From contig NC_092613.1 in the NCBI RefSeq assembly GCF_047663525.1, positions 8,581,501 through 8,645,500 on the forward strand: a DNA stretch of 64,000 nt, read 5' to 3'. Within the stretch, counting starts at the first letter, position 1, and every line of letters begins with the position of its first letter. Below the pieces are notes generated by a model. That model saw nothing but the letters and a program-made list of their open reading frames with translations. It had not been told where the DNA came from and did no database searches. Shown one piece after another: positions 10,330 to 22,029 of the stretch. A program made the translations under genes and the position numbers. This stretch comes from Anas platyrhynchos (taxonomy: Eukaryota; Chordata; Aves; Anseriformes; Anatidae).

Positions 10330-11523
10330 CAAAGCAGAGAAACAATTTTCCCTGAACATGAGAGTTTCTGCACGTCACAAGGAAGGACCAGAGTGGTGCC
10401 TGCTCAGCTGATAAAAGGCAGATGGGGACAGACGAGAAAGGGCAGAAACAGCACAGACAAATTAAATTCCCTGAGTCTGTCTGGGCTGCGTGCATCTCTG
10501 ACAGCAAACCATAAAATATAAAGAATAAGGATCCTTACCCTGGCTGGAGTCCAAGCCGACAGCCTTGCAGTAACACCATGAACACACTTCTGCTTTAGTA
10601 AAATATTAGCTACACTTTGAAGTGAAAACAGGACAATAGATCATCAAGGTCAGACAGTGGTTGTTCACATTACCCTACAGACACAGAGTTTTCATCAAGA
10701 ATGAAAGCCCTATAGCCAAATTATTCCTGCATCACGGACCTCCCTGGAATATGAGCTGAGACAGTTTTGGCTCAGGACAGGCAGGAGGGCAGCAGGTCGG
10801 CTGGTATTTATTTCTGTTTCCCCTCCCAGCCCTGCAGTTTGGTTTGCTGTTCTCCCTCCAGCACAGCAATCGCTATCACAGGAGCTCAGATATCAGGATC
10901 TAACTCAGCTGCCCTGGTCTGCATCCCCTCCGTAGCATGGTAGGAAGGGGCTCGGGTGCTGCAAGAAGCAGAGGGGCCGGGACAGGTCTGCTCCTGCCCG
11001 CAGTTGCTGGAAGTGAGCGGATGATTCTGGTGCAATAGGAAAGGCATGCGCTCGGAAAGTGTCCCCAGGGGCTGAGCAGTAATAAAGCTGCAGGAGAATG
11101 CTAAGGTTTCGAAACTTCCAAGAGGAGAAAACCCCACTCTCTCTCCCTTTTGAAAGTAGCTTCCTCCTCCACCTGCCTGCAGGCGTCCTTTCCTCAGCAC
11201 CGCTCCTCCTGCACGGCACTGCCCCTGCATGGGAGCGAGATGCTGAGCTCCTGGAGAGCAGTGAAGGAGGCAAAACGAATGGGTGCAGCATCCCCCCCGC
11301 CAGCTCTGACCGTGACTGTGCTGTGGTCCCAGCTGCTGGCCCCCTGCTCCTGCACCTCAGTGCATGAGGGACCCATCCCTCACCTGCTGCATGCCTTTGC
11401 AAGGGGTGAGGCATGTGAACAAGACCCTCTGCACAGGCTACAAAGTCAATGAAATCGGATAAATAATGGTAATTGTGACAGCACAGGCTGAGGATGTGCA
11501 ACAGAACCCAGCTTCTGCCCCAG

Positions 11524-11633
11524 GCTGTGGACCAAAGCCCACCCTGATCAATGGAGAGGTCCTCACGGACATCACCAAGCAGCCCCAGCTCCTTCACCAG
11601 TCAGTGACACTGCTGATTTCCTTTGGTCGGTGA
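11524..11633 (+). pseudogene. Sushi (CCP)-domain-like relic
   Basis: An AG at 11522-11523 is followed in phase 1, the usual phase of sushi exons, by a frame reading CGPKPTLINGEVLTDITK and then QSVTLLISFGR before a TGA at 11631-11633. The first part resembles the start of a complement-control module (CGPPPxxxNG). The second part aligns with the SVTYxCxxGY half but lacks the second Cys. No neighbouring sushi exons were found. It may be an isolated fragment of a complement-regulator gene, several of which lie further along the same human region. Confidence 0.3.
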
Positions 11634-12671
11634 GGAGCTGTGTCACCACTTCATTCATAATGTTTTCTCGTTAATAGAAGGTTGTGGAACATGGAAAGTA
11701 TCTGTCATCCTTAAATGGCTGATTTTGAGGTGCTGATGTTGAAAGATCAGCTTCCGTGAACACTGACAGAGCAGGGAGAGCCGTGTGTTCACCCATTCAC
11801 ACCCTGGCACCAAGGCAAATGGACGTCACACTGCAAAACCCTAGTAATGGGAAAGGAAATGAAGGGAAGCAAGGCCGTGAAGAGCATAAGCAAATATTTG
11901 AGCAAGGTTAGTGAGCAATCAAGGAGCTCTTTCTTTGAAGTGAATCACCAAATCCCGCTCAGCCAGAAGCATGTGCACATGCAGGCAAATGCTGACGAGC
12001 GTTTGGGTCTCAGGTCTCAGTCAAGTCTCAAGACAGATGAAGGCTCTCCTCCTCCTCCTCCTCCTTTGCATTGCTTCATTTTTCCAGCGCTGGATGTGGC
12101 AGACGCTGTCCTCGCGCAGGGATGCTGGCATGATCCAGGAGTCCTTGGCCAGGCGCCGCCTGCAATGGGTGAAGCCGCAGCAGGAGCTGGCTCCTCCTTG
12201 AGGGCACAAGGAGCTCCTTCTGAAACAGCACCAGGCTGTGAAGGAGCCTCCTGGAGGCACCCGATGGCAGTGCCCTCCCTGCCTCTGCCCACGCACACAC
12301 GGGCTGCTGCCATAGCCAGACACCCCCAGCCTGATCACTCCTGAACACAGGGAAATGCACAAACAGTCTGCTTTCACTTGAAAATACACGAAATAAGAGC
12401 TCCTAAGCCTTGTACTTGCTGACAACTCGTACAAATAAAAATAACCCAACATTACTTGTTGGTTTCTTTTTCTTTTCTTTTCTTTTTTTTAATCACTAGC
12501 ATGTAGGGACGTGCTCACAGGCTCTTGTGCACATCTGAATGCCTGCCACTGCCAGCAGGGACTGCATCTGCTACAAAAGGACACCACGCTGAATTCAAAC
12601 AGTTTCACCGACTAGAAACGTAATTCCTCAAAATTTTGACACACACAGACGCAGCACAGTTTCAAATTGGG

Positions 12672-12677
12672 TTTATT
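12672..12677 (-). terminator. IL20: Probable polyadenylation signal of the IL-20-like gene
   Basis: TTTATT on the plus strand reads AATAAA on the minus strand, about 680 bases beyond the stop codon of the IL-20-like gene. The intervening 3'UTR (12678-13357) is AT-rich and contains two minus-strand ATTTA motifs, near 12725 and 13054, which fits an unstable cytokine mRNA. Confidence 0.6.
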
Positions 12678-13357
12678 TACAGTAAGTGCATCAGACTTCC
12701 ACAAAATGTGCTACTGAGTGTCAGTAAATTACAATAATGCACACAAGAAGGTTTTTCTATTCAGCAACCACACAGTAAACTTTTTTTGCATAGTAAACTT
12801 TTTTCTACTGATAAGGCAGAAAATACCATCTGGAAAGGAAACACAGATTTCTTAGGCCTGCAGCACCTGTGAGGACCTATTTTCTCACACAATGCACCTA
12901 CTTTCAGCCAGAGCACAGCAGCAGAAGCAGTCTCAAAAGACTGAAAGCAGACTTGCGAGCACTGTCTGTAGCATCAGCTGTGTCAGAGAAGTTCCTACCA
13001 GCCATTGGCACTCATGAATATACAAAGAGTTTATAATTTAAACAATACTTTTATTAAATTATCATAGCTTATGTCTGCAAGCAAGAGAAATACAGAATTT
13101 TCCCTTGTAAAGTGTCCTTTGGTAGAAGTCAGATATGTGAGTGCGAAGCTGATTGGAACAAACTCCGTATTTCCATCGAGATGCAAGACCCTGCTGGCAC
13201 ATTTCCCTGTTCACATGGGTAGCAAAACACCAGGAGTCTGATCCAACTTCAGCTGCAGCCAGTGGGACTGCTCTGGGACAGGGTGTTATTGTCCTATGTA
13301 CCACGGGGGCTGCAACCTGCCAGCAACCTCGTTAGCGGATGGTTCCTGCCTCCTGCT

Positions 13358-13435
13358 TTAACGAGATTTCTCCATCCAGTCCAGAAGGATGTCCAGCTCG
13401 CCCAGGGATTTAATTGCTGCAGATGTGATATTCAG
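13358..13435 (-). CDS. IL20: IL-20-like exon 5: last helix and stop
   Basis: The exon encodes LNITSAAIKSLGELDILLDW, then MEKSR and TAA (13360-13358). The GELDILL core is the C-terminal helix signature of IL-19, IL-20 and IL-24. The acceptor is a pyrimidine-rich TTTCAG (minus strand) just above 13435. One N-glycosylation sequon (NIT) is present. Confidence 0.93.
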   Translation of the reverse strand: MNITSAAIKSLGELDILLDWMEKSR

Positions 13436-15166
13436 CTGAAAGGGATATAAGGGAACAGGCTGATAGTGAGTACCACAGAGCCTAAGGAGACTCTGAAAGG
13501 CTGCATTAATAACTGGACATAACCATCAGCTTACCCCTTCGTAGTTCGCGAGTATTTGCTTAAATTTCTCAGTGGATTCCTGCCCACACAAGCACTTGTT
13601 TTGATTATGCTAGAAAAATAAAATTGAATTCATTAGGCGGGGGGGGGGGGGGTCATTTTTTAAAGATATGAAATTGCTTTCTAGTTATGCTATCTAGTTA
13701 AACTATTGTATAATATACACTGAGATCTTGTTCAATTGTGCAGAAGGCTGCGGGTCCTTAAATCAGACTTCAGCTTAGGACACTTGGGTGGACAGAGACA
13801 GTTTTTGAGAGCCACCATGGGAGCTGGCTGATGAATGGGCAAATACAAAAATTTCTTAGTGGAAACATGAAATATTCATATCATACTTCTTCACATTCTT
13901 GTTAAAACCTTTTTTTATAAATATTTTGTAGCTTACGAAGCACTTAGGTTTATTTACACAGCAGATACTAACAGCTGAAACTGAACGTTAGCATCAGCCA
14001 CGACTTACACACTGCTCCAGTTTCCTCTTGATGCTGAGGAAGGAGTTGGCTATGCTGCTGATTTTCCGGTTGATGTATGAGTCCTCGGTCTGGCAGTGCT
14101 TGAAGACTTTGTCCATGTAGAAGTTGAAGAGGTTATGGATGATGCAGCATCGATCTGAAGACTTAAGTAACAAATTGTACTTTTAAGAGGTCTTCCAGAG
14201 TTCTACAAACCCGTAGTCACCCGTCCTTTTCCCCACAGCTAGACCAAGCCGTCTCTGACACTAAACACAGAAGCTGACAGTGTGATGTCCTGTGTCAGGA
14301 AAGCTTTTCCAGCCCTGCTTGGCATGTATTGATAACACGAATAGACGTTTTTTTTAGGCTGATTTTCCAGATCCATCCTTAGCACCAAAATAATCAGCTG
14401 ATTTTGTAGCTGGGTGTTAGAGGCCTGAAGCAGTGGCCCATGCCTAGTGCCTTGGGGTGTGAGAGTTGCAAAGACCTTGTTTATATTTCTCAGGAAACCA
14501 AGGGCCACCACGACCACCTGGCAGAAGGGAATGGGAGCAGGGCGAGCACCAGCAGGCGGCTGCCCACATTTCTAGAGAAAGGCAGCCAGCTCAGCGAGCC
14601 CACAGCGCGCAGGAACTGTGGCAGGACACCCACCTCTTTTCACATACGTGATCCGCATCACTTTATCCTCCCTGACTTGCTCTTTCTGTCAGTGCCCGTG
14701 TTTCTCAGGAACTTAGAAATGGCACTGCTACAACTCTCCAAACCCTTCTGAACTGGCATTCGTTATAACTGGTGTTAGCAAGCGAGCTGGTCAAAATTAG
14801 TCAGAGTAGTGGAGGCACAGTAAGGGCGCCTACCTTGACCTTGTGCAGAGACTGCGGGTGCGACAGGATGCTCAGGGTCCTGATGGGGTCTCGGGCTTGC
14901 TGCATGGGAAGAGAAGACGTGGTGATGGATGCAGCAGCTCCACGGGGCTTTGGGAACTGCTGGCTGCACAGATCCCCAGCTCCCCAGGAGCCCGTGGCAA
15001 TACTTACGATGTTTGCTTTAATTGCAGTGAAGCCAGACCTGATCTCGGTGACACTCATTGAAATCCTGCAGGGTCCAAAGTGGAAGATTTTGTTCTCGGC
15101 TGCCGGCATCAGACTCAACCAGCAAGTCACGGAGTAGAGGCAGAGGAGCAAGTGGGAGCCCTTCAT
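13358..15166 (-). CDS. IL20: IL-19/20/24-subfamily cytokine, closest to IL-20
   Basis: This is a secreted class II helical cytokine expected to signal through IL-20 receptor-type heterodimers and STAT3 in epithelial cells. Coding exons on the minus strand: 15166-15008, 14899-14834, 14161-14009, 13609-13535, 13435-13358, all phase 0 (159, 66, 153, 75 and 78 nt). The protein has 176 residues, the same length as human IL-20. It starts with a signal peptide (MKGSHLLLCLYSV) ending near PAAENK. The conserved cysteines appear in FGPCRIS, DRCC, LEQC and KCLCG. Family motifs include MDKVFK, RKISSIANSFL and SLGELDILLDWM. IL-20 identity rests on the EIRSGF segment and on length. The single avian gene of this subfamily has been called IL19 in chicken, so either symbol may be met. 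It is divergent from IL10 and convergent with PIGR. Confidence 0.93.
13535..13609 (-). CDS. IL20: IL-20-like exon 4
   Basis: Twenty-five codons, phase 0 at both ends, encode HNQNKCLCGQESTEKFKQIL and ANYEG. The CxC pair matches the TCHC pair of IL-20. The acceptor is TTTTTCTAG, and a run of 14 G on the plus strand (poly-C in the transcript) lies 29 bases upstream in transcript terms. Donor GTAAG (minus strand) follows at 13534. Confidence 0.92.
13639..13652. repeat. 14-base G homopolymer in an IL-20-like intron
   Basis: An uninterrupted G run (poly-C in the transcript) sits just upstream of the exon 4 branch and acceptor region. It is prone to length variation and sequencing error. Confidence 0.9.
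14009..14161 (-). CDS. IL20: IL-20-like exon 3: core helices
   Basis: Fifty-one codons encode SSDRCCIIHNLFNFYMDKVF through RKISSIANSFLSIKRKLEQC; the matching human IL-20 exon is also 51 codons. Phase 0 requires the acceptor at AAG (minus strand, 14163-14162). A second AG seven bases further into the exon would shift the frame. Donor GTAAGT follows at 14008. Confidence 0.92.
14834..14899 (-). CDS. IL20: IL-20-like exon 2
   Basis: Twenty-two codons, phase 0, encode QARDPIRTLSILSHPQSLHK and VK. This aligns with the short second exon of IL-20 (QAKD...SLQDTK) at identical length. Acceptor ATGCAG and donor GTAGGC on the minus strand. The flanking intron towards exon 1 is only 108 bp. Confidence 0.92.
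15008..15166 (-). CDS. IL20: IL-20-like exon 1: start codon and signal peptide
   Basis: The ATG (15166-15164, minus strand) begins a 53-codon exon that encodes a leader of about 23 residues and the first mature segment, ENKIFHFGPCRISMSVTEIR. It ends in phase 0 at GTAAGT. Upstream on the minus strand a TTTTTAG acceptor ends at 15217, so the 5'UTR begins in a separate exon. Confidence 0.92.
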
Positions 15167-15895
15167 GCTGCTGCCAGGGAGACCTGCTCAAGCCTGTGGT
15201 TGCAACTGTCTCTCCTCTAAAAACCACAGAAGAAAAACAATTAAACAGTTTTTATTAAGATTTCCAACAAATTGTTTAACATTCATTGCTCAGCTCATCG
15301 TGATTTATATGTGAAAGACTAGCTGGGGTCACAGGAGTAAATACATCTGACAAGTATGTTTGTATGTATGTGCCATAAGCTAAACAACACAACCATATTT
15401 CTGAAAATACACTCATTTTATATAGCACTGGTTGCACACATACAGGTATGTATGTGTAAAAGCAGCATGCTGATTGGTATCTCTTAACTATTTCTTCTTT
15501 CTTCCCCAGGTGCCAAAGAAAAAAGTTATATAAGAACAAGCATTTACTAAAAGATCATGAAAGAAAGAAAAAAATAAAATGCCAGTAAAAGATTGCATGT
15601 AAACAGACAAAGCTCATCTCCACAATTTTCAGCAGAAAAATAAGAACAGATAAATTAGATATTTAAAAGTCTACTGGGCAGCTGGACTGAAGGTAAGTGT
15701 GAGTAAAAGCAGCAGATCCCAAAGGAAAATGCTTTCTCTCTGAAACAGCACCAATACTCCAAACATAGGTTTTGTTAGCACTGAAAGTAAAGGCTATTCA
15801 TAAATAAAAACTTCACAGCAGCTCAGTATAGGAGAGCCAGGAGATAAAATGGACGTGCAGCAGAAGAACAAAACCAGTACCTTACCTTCTTTGCC

Positions 15896-15925
15896 ACGGG
15901 TTCTCCCGTCTTAATGTCTGACCTG
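15896..15925 (-). other. IL20: Probable non-coding first exon of the IL-20-like gene
   Basis: On the minus strand a sequence ending GGCAAAGAAG is followed by GTAAGG, a good donor at 15895. It pairs with the TTTTTAG acceptor at 15217. A TATA-like element lies at 15944-15951, so transcription would start roughly at 15920. The 5' limit given here is an estimate. Confidence 0.5.
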
Positions 15926-15943
15926 GAGAGCTCCGAAGAACGC

Positions 15944-15951
15944 GTTTTTAT
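15944..15951 (-). promoter_or_regulatory. IL20: TATA-like box of the IL-20-like gene
   Basis: The minus strand reads GGATAAAAACGCG across 15941-15953, about 25-30 bases before the inferred start of the non-coding exon. A plus-strand GGGACTTTTC at 15990-15999, close to an NF-kB site, lies about 70 bases upstream of the start. Both are pattern matches only. Confidence 0.45.
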
Positions 15952-18900
15952 CCAGGTACCGGGAGGAAATAGCTCTCGGATTAACTTTTGGGACTTTTCT
16001 TGCTTTTCCCAGCATAGATTTCCCTTTGCAATTCCAACTCTTTCACCCAGAGGTGTTTCCCTCACACCTGGAGGCGGGAAATCCTGGCATTGCTGCCGCC
16101 CGGGGTTGGGAAGCCGTGACCGAGGGGTGGGGGCGGCATCTCCTCCATACCACGCTCGGGGCCGTGGGTCCCCCGGCACGGTCCTGGTGGTGCCACCTGG
16201 TCATCACAGGGGGAGTCAGGAAGCTGCTGAGTTCATTCTCCTCCGCTGTCCTGGTGTGTGGGACCTTCATCTTCTGGTTTTGGGGGACCCTGCTCTCAGG
16301 CTTGCTGTGGGGATGGGCGGATGCTCGCCTCTGTCTGCGTGTGCCGGGGTCTGAGAGGGCAGAGCTTTGGGACAGCAGCTCCCACCTCGGGGCTGCAAGA
16401 AGTCCTTAGGTTTTCAGGAGCACTGGTAACTTAGGTGAGCACTACACACAAACCAAAGCTATCAGCCTGCAGAAGGGGATGAATTGCACTCAAACTTTTA
16501 AAATGAACCAGCCCAGCGGCAGCAGGGCAGTTCTACCCGCAGGCAGACACTTTGGCTGCAAGGTCCATGCTCACACCGCTGCGACCATTACCTGAGAAAT
16601 ACCTGATGGTGCAGCCAAGGTCCTTGAGCAGAGCCGGCACCCTCTCACACTGGCATTTTGGATGCACACAGTCCCCTGGGAGCAGGGTTTGTCAGCTGGG
16701 ACATGCTGTCATGCAAAGGGGGCAGAACCCAGGTGGGCTCAGCGGGCTTTTGGCTCCGAGGTTAGGTTGGTTGTTTCTGAAACCCTTTTGGACATAGCCA
16801 AGTACAGCCTGCAAACAAAAATGAGCAGTGAGAAAAAAAAAATCTCGGGCTCCCTACACCCAGTAGGGATGCTCAGAGGGACCAGAGGGGGCAGAGGTGT
16901 CCCTGCAGCCCCACAATGCAGCCACGATGCTCTGGGGCAGAGCAGGAGCCTGAACACGGCTGTTGCAATGCAGGTCTTCTGTGTGAAAGTCTGTGCACGG
17001 GGGCTGTTATTTCAAGTTTTGCTGAATGAGTAATTTATTGATAACCGAGCTCAATCTTGAGAGTATATCTATCATCACAGTAACACTAGGCAAATAGATT
17101 TTATGCCCGGGCTAGTCACAGTATTGCATACAGCTGAAATCACCACAAATGCACCCAACATGCCTCCCTCAGCCCCGTGCCTTAGCACTATCAAAGAAAA
17201 CAGCCAAAAGACAGGTCCATATCTGCAGCAGGTTGCATTTGCTCTTGCCGAGGTGTTGGAGTGCTCAGCAGCGCGTGGCACTAATCTGCGCCTTCCTCCC
17301 CAAATTCCCAGCTGCTGCACGGAATTGCAGCAAAAGGTGCGCTCGCAGCGGAGGAAGAGGCACCCGAGGGCCCCGCAGCTTTCCCAGGCAGCCGGGTGCA
17401 CACCCAGCCCGGGTGAGGAAATGAGGGAAGAGGCAGCGAGTTCTTACTTCATTATGTAAATTGCAGATGAGAAGAAGGGATTTCTCTTTTCAGTTTGGTA
17501 AGTGAATGTCTTCCTTTTTGGTAACTGATGCCCTAAAGGCAGGTCACTAAACACCAGCAGGCAAGACACGGTCAGGGGTTAAAATCTGCCCAGCAGCCCA
17601 CTGGGGGGAAGATGAAGGGGTAAAAGGGGACAGGAGGGAGATGTTGGACTGGGGGGCTCAGGGCTTTGCTCCCCTACATATTCAGCATGGACCTGGGGGT
17701 CCCTTGGCCTTGCTGTGCTTCCACTCACAAAGCAGCAGCAAGAATGTGAGCCTTGCCTCAAGAGCGAGTGAGAGAACAACAATGCTGGAGGGTGGGGGAC
17801 AGGATCCACATCTTTTCTTAGTGTTTTTTTCAAGTACGTGCACAGTGATGGTGTTTGATTGCCAGTGCTGCACCTCTGAGGGTCCCCAGCGTGTGCCTTT
17901 TGGAGCAGATGGGGCACAGCTGAGGGCACGGCTGGATTTCAGCAGGTGTTGGACCAGCTCCTGGTTGAAGCAAATCACCTCAGCTCAGCCTTCCCCACAC
18001 AGATGCGTAAGAGAGGCTCTCATCTGCATGCCAGCTGCAACAGGAGAACATCCCCAATAAAACAGCAAGCTGTGTCTCATACGCTCTGGGAAGGAAGAGG
18101 AAAGGAACAGGGATTTCTGATCCACGGCAGCGTGACAACGCAGGTGAGATCAGCTGGGAACTGACTCCCTGAGGCATTTTGGCATCATTAAGGCTTTCAT
18201 GTACGGCTGCACGCTGGGACGTGGTCCTGTCCCCATCCTCCCAGGCTGCCCGCAGCAAGTGGGGGGCTCCTCCCCAGGGCTTTCATGGCAGGCACGGTGG
18301 GATGGGGCACCCAAAAAGTAGATGTGACTTAATAACACACAGCACAGAGGGCTGTTAACTGGCTGACACCATGATAGGGGATTAAAAAGTAAGAAGACAA
18401 GCCCTGGACACCACTAGCTTGCCTCAGAGTTATTAATAAAAGTGGCAAGCAGCCCTCCCAGGGGCTGCAGCATCCCCCTGGAGAGCCATCCCTGTACATG
18501 CCACGTGCTGCCAGCCTCTGAGCCTTGCTCACTGGGATCCACCATTGACCCACCAGCTGTTCAGATATCCAAAAACTTTCATTTCATCCAAAAATAAAAA
18601 TTAAAAAAAAATCTCACTACCAACAAACAAACAAACAATAAAATAACTTCAAAAAAAAACATCCGCCAGCAAGACATCGTGATCTGAATAGGAGCCGTGC
18701 TGTCATGAACTGGCCACACACACACACATCAACACTAGATTTCCAGTAAAGGATTTCAGAGTGATAAGGTACCAGTTTCAACAGTGCATCTCACTGTAGT
18801 TTCATTCTGTAAGGAGATCTGATAATGCGTTGCAGACCATCCTTGGTTTGCCATTCTGTAATATATTACTCATAGTTCACAGCAGCTTTAGGTGCTCCAG

Positions 18901-21900
18901 CATTTCAGATCTGAAGCTGATAATGGTTTGTACACAGATCCCCAGAAATAGACAACATGAATGACAGAAATGCCTGTAGTAATTTTAATTAAACAATAAA
19001 AATCAAAAAATCCAAACTTAACTGCAAAGACCAGAGCTCGAGGAGCTCTTCATGACATGCTTCAGCAGAAAATCCACAAAAACCAACTCAGCCACTTGAC
19101 AAAAAAGTTGGAGACCAGTAGTTGGTAGGATTTACCATCTCTCTTGGTGATACTGTAGCTAACCAAGACCCTTGCCAAAGGATTTCCACAGGCAGAGGAA
19201 AACATATTGGCTTCCTTTTTATGCACCAGAGAAATTCCTTGGGTACTGCAGCATGGTATTGCCAGGAGCTGATGGGATGATTAATTGCAGCCGTGCTGCA
19301 GCTCTGGGTGGTTCTCAGCCCCTGAAAAAACAACGGTTTCAATGTCAAGCAACCACCTGGCCCTCAAACCTGGAGCCCTTCTCGAGCCCCACTTGAACAA
19401 GTGCTGATCCCAAAAGGCAGGGGTTTGCCCCGGTGCCCTGAGGACAGCCCCTGCCTCGGTGTCACTCTTTCCATTACCTTCTGCACCGGTGCACGCTGCA
19501 GCTCGTGGTGGAAACGTGTTGCCATGCCCTGTCCCGACCTCCTAAATCTGGCTGTTCTGTCTCTTAATTAGTGCAGTTCATTATCGAGAGAAACCAGGGA
19601 CCTGTTATCAGAGCAGCCTCGCCGCCTGCTCAGCCGCAGCTCTGCAATGCTGCTGACAAAAGTAGAAAATTGTTTTTCTCGGTAAACTCATCAAATGACT
19701 CAGAAAAGGCTCTGTGAGGAATAATCGGCTGCTAGGTGTGGTACATTATGTGCCCTCTTCTCAGTCACGTTTCTAACCATAACCACTTTAATAATTCTGA
19801 AAATCGAGCTCTGAGTCCCGCCTGTCGGGGAGCGGCAGCCTGGGCACGGCTCAGCCTCACCCGGCGCAGCTCCTGCTCGGCCAGGGACAAGCAAAGCCCC
19901 AAGCCCATGGTGCCAGACCCCAGATGATGCCAGGATTTCCAGCGGGGGGCTGGCAGACGGGAAGGGCTCAGGAGAGGGGCTCAAGACCTGAGAAAGGTGC
20001 CCTGAAACCTTAATTTTCCTCCATCCAAAGCTGCTACCCTAACACCCTGCAAGGAAACGCCCTGCTTAACGCTGCGGATGCTCCACTTTGCCAAACACAC
20101 TTCTTTCCCCAGGTTTAACTTCTCCAGAGCTGCTTTTCCACGGATGCCTGGAAGAGCCTGGGACCAGGACCCCTACGGGGGCAGCCCGGGGCTGTTGTTG
20201 CCTCAGGGGGGCTCCAGGAGAGCACCCCGAGGTGTGACACCGCCCTGAGACATCTGAGCACCGTGCTTTAAAGCATCCCCTGGGTGGAGATGTCACCTCC
20301 TGTCCCTCTGGAGCTGCTTCTGCCATTTACCAGCAGCACTGGGAAGGGGACAGAGCCACGGCCGTCCCCGGGGAGCAGCTCCTCGCCGCTGCAGTGGCCC
20401 TGGGCTCACGCTGGCCTCGCTGGACATCCTCGGCTCGTGGCTACGCAGGGCTGCACGTCACAGAAAGTGCCACTGCCTCAGCCACCGCCTTCACAGAGCA
20501 GATGCGATGTCATGCGTGTGACTCACCGGTGGCAGGGCTGCCAGCAGGCCAGGATTTTACCCAAAGAGGATATAAAAAAAAAGAGAAAAAAAAAAAAAAA
20601 GTAATTTTTTTTTCTTTTTCCCTCTAAGATTCATCTTTGTGGAAGGAGGAAAGCGTGGTGGAGGATCTTGTACACTGACATAGCTCTTCTGCAGAAAACC
20701 ATTCATTTAGTCACCGGTGTAGGGGGGTGGGGGGTGTTGGAGGTTAAATAGTTGCTTACCCGGATTTGATAAAAACGTGAACTCGTAATTTGGTTATCAT
20801 AAATGGCATCTTCCTCAAAGGAAATGCACATTTCAGGTCTTTGCAGTGTCATAGCACAGCTAAAGAGTAGCTCCTGCTAGCTTGTTCCAGCTGCCCACCA
20901 CCCCGTGCCTGCGAGGCAGGGGCCCTTGCCATGCCCGGAGCAGCAATTTTGGGGATTGCTCCCTCTGAGGATTGGATGGAGAAACGAATTGCACTTGGCA
21001 AGTCTTCCTCCCGAACCTGCAGCAGTCGAGGAATTTTCCATAAGGTTTCACTGTCACCCTGCTCGGGTACCCAGTCACTTGTGATCGTTTCTGCAAGATT
21101 TCGTAGCCAGAGAGTGAACATTGATGATTTGCTTTTTCCCTTTTCCCCGCTGTGCTAGGGAAATTGGCCATTTCAGCAAAAATTGAGGTAAAAGTGCCTG
21201 AGAAGAGCTTCCTTGCTATTGAAGATAAACGAAAGCTTCCACTAACAAATGATGCAAAGCCCGGCAGTGGTGCTGAGCTAGGCACTAGCCCTCAAACACA
21301 CGTATTTCAAAGACTCAAATCTACCAACAAGACTGAACACAGGTTCTACCAATGAGGCTTTTTCAGTTTCCAGGAGGTTTCGGAAGTCTTTTGATGTGGG
21401 CATTCAACACATTAATAATTGGGCTCCTGTAAACAAGTGGTGACACCAGTGTACGGGGGAAAAAAACGACAAAGAGGAGCTGTGACCTCAACCCGCGTCG
21501 GCAGCGCGGCGGTGGCCTGCAGGACCAACACCGCGCAGAGAAACGAAACTTTCTTGAAAGCTCTTTCTCGAGGGAGAGAGCTGGGCTCAGCAAACACAAG
21601 AAACGACAGAAGAGAATTGACTTCCACTTTCAAAACCCACGAGAAGCCCCCCACATCTTCCCTGCAGAATTTAGATTTGTTTACTATTCTCAGTTCTAAT
21701 TTTAATCCCTTTTCTCTCTTGTAATTAGAGCTGCAGTTGCTATTTGCATTACCATTTATTGCAGTGTTTCTCTTCTTCCTGCAGTCCTGGAGGGCTCCCG
21801 TGGGGATGCTGCCGAAGGAGCAAGTGAGCACCTTGGGGAGGGGGCAGCTGGTGGCAGGAGGTGGAGATCTGAGGGGGAGACAAGAATAAAAATAACCAAC

Positions 21901-22010
21901 CCTAGAGAAAAGTTCTTCACTTTGACAATTCAAATGAACAGACCCAGAACGTGGCATTGCTTATCAAGCTCTGTCTGGAGCAAATAGAGATTTAAAAAGA
22001 AAATGACACA

Positions 22011-22029
22011 AAATAAATAAATAAATAAA
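22011..22029. repeat. AAAT microsatellite
   Basis: Perfect tetranucleotide AAAT repeats of nearly five units in the IL20-IL10 interval. Confidence 0.9.

Larger units (their letters stand above)
9486..12671. other. Intergenic gap between PIGR and the IL-20-like gene
   Basis: In human the matching interval holds FCMR and IL24. No complete gene is visible here. Two weak relics are listed separately (10084-10329 and 11524-11633). The rest is unremarkable sequence with a pyrimidine-rich stretch near 12462-12490. Neither strand shows intact Ig-domain or cytokine exons. Confidence 0.6.

Noticed and set aside
10905-11597. 230-codon minus-strand open frame
   Set aside because: Low-complexity composition, no motif, overlaps the more plausible sushi-like relic on the other strand, and GC-rich DNA yields such frames by chance.
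12037-12201. Small frame with a poly-Leu leader (MKALLLLLLLC...) resembling a secreted peptide
   Set aside because: The leader is a CTC simple repeat, the rest has no recognisable motif, and no splice or promoter context supports expression.
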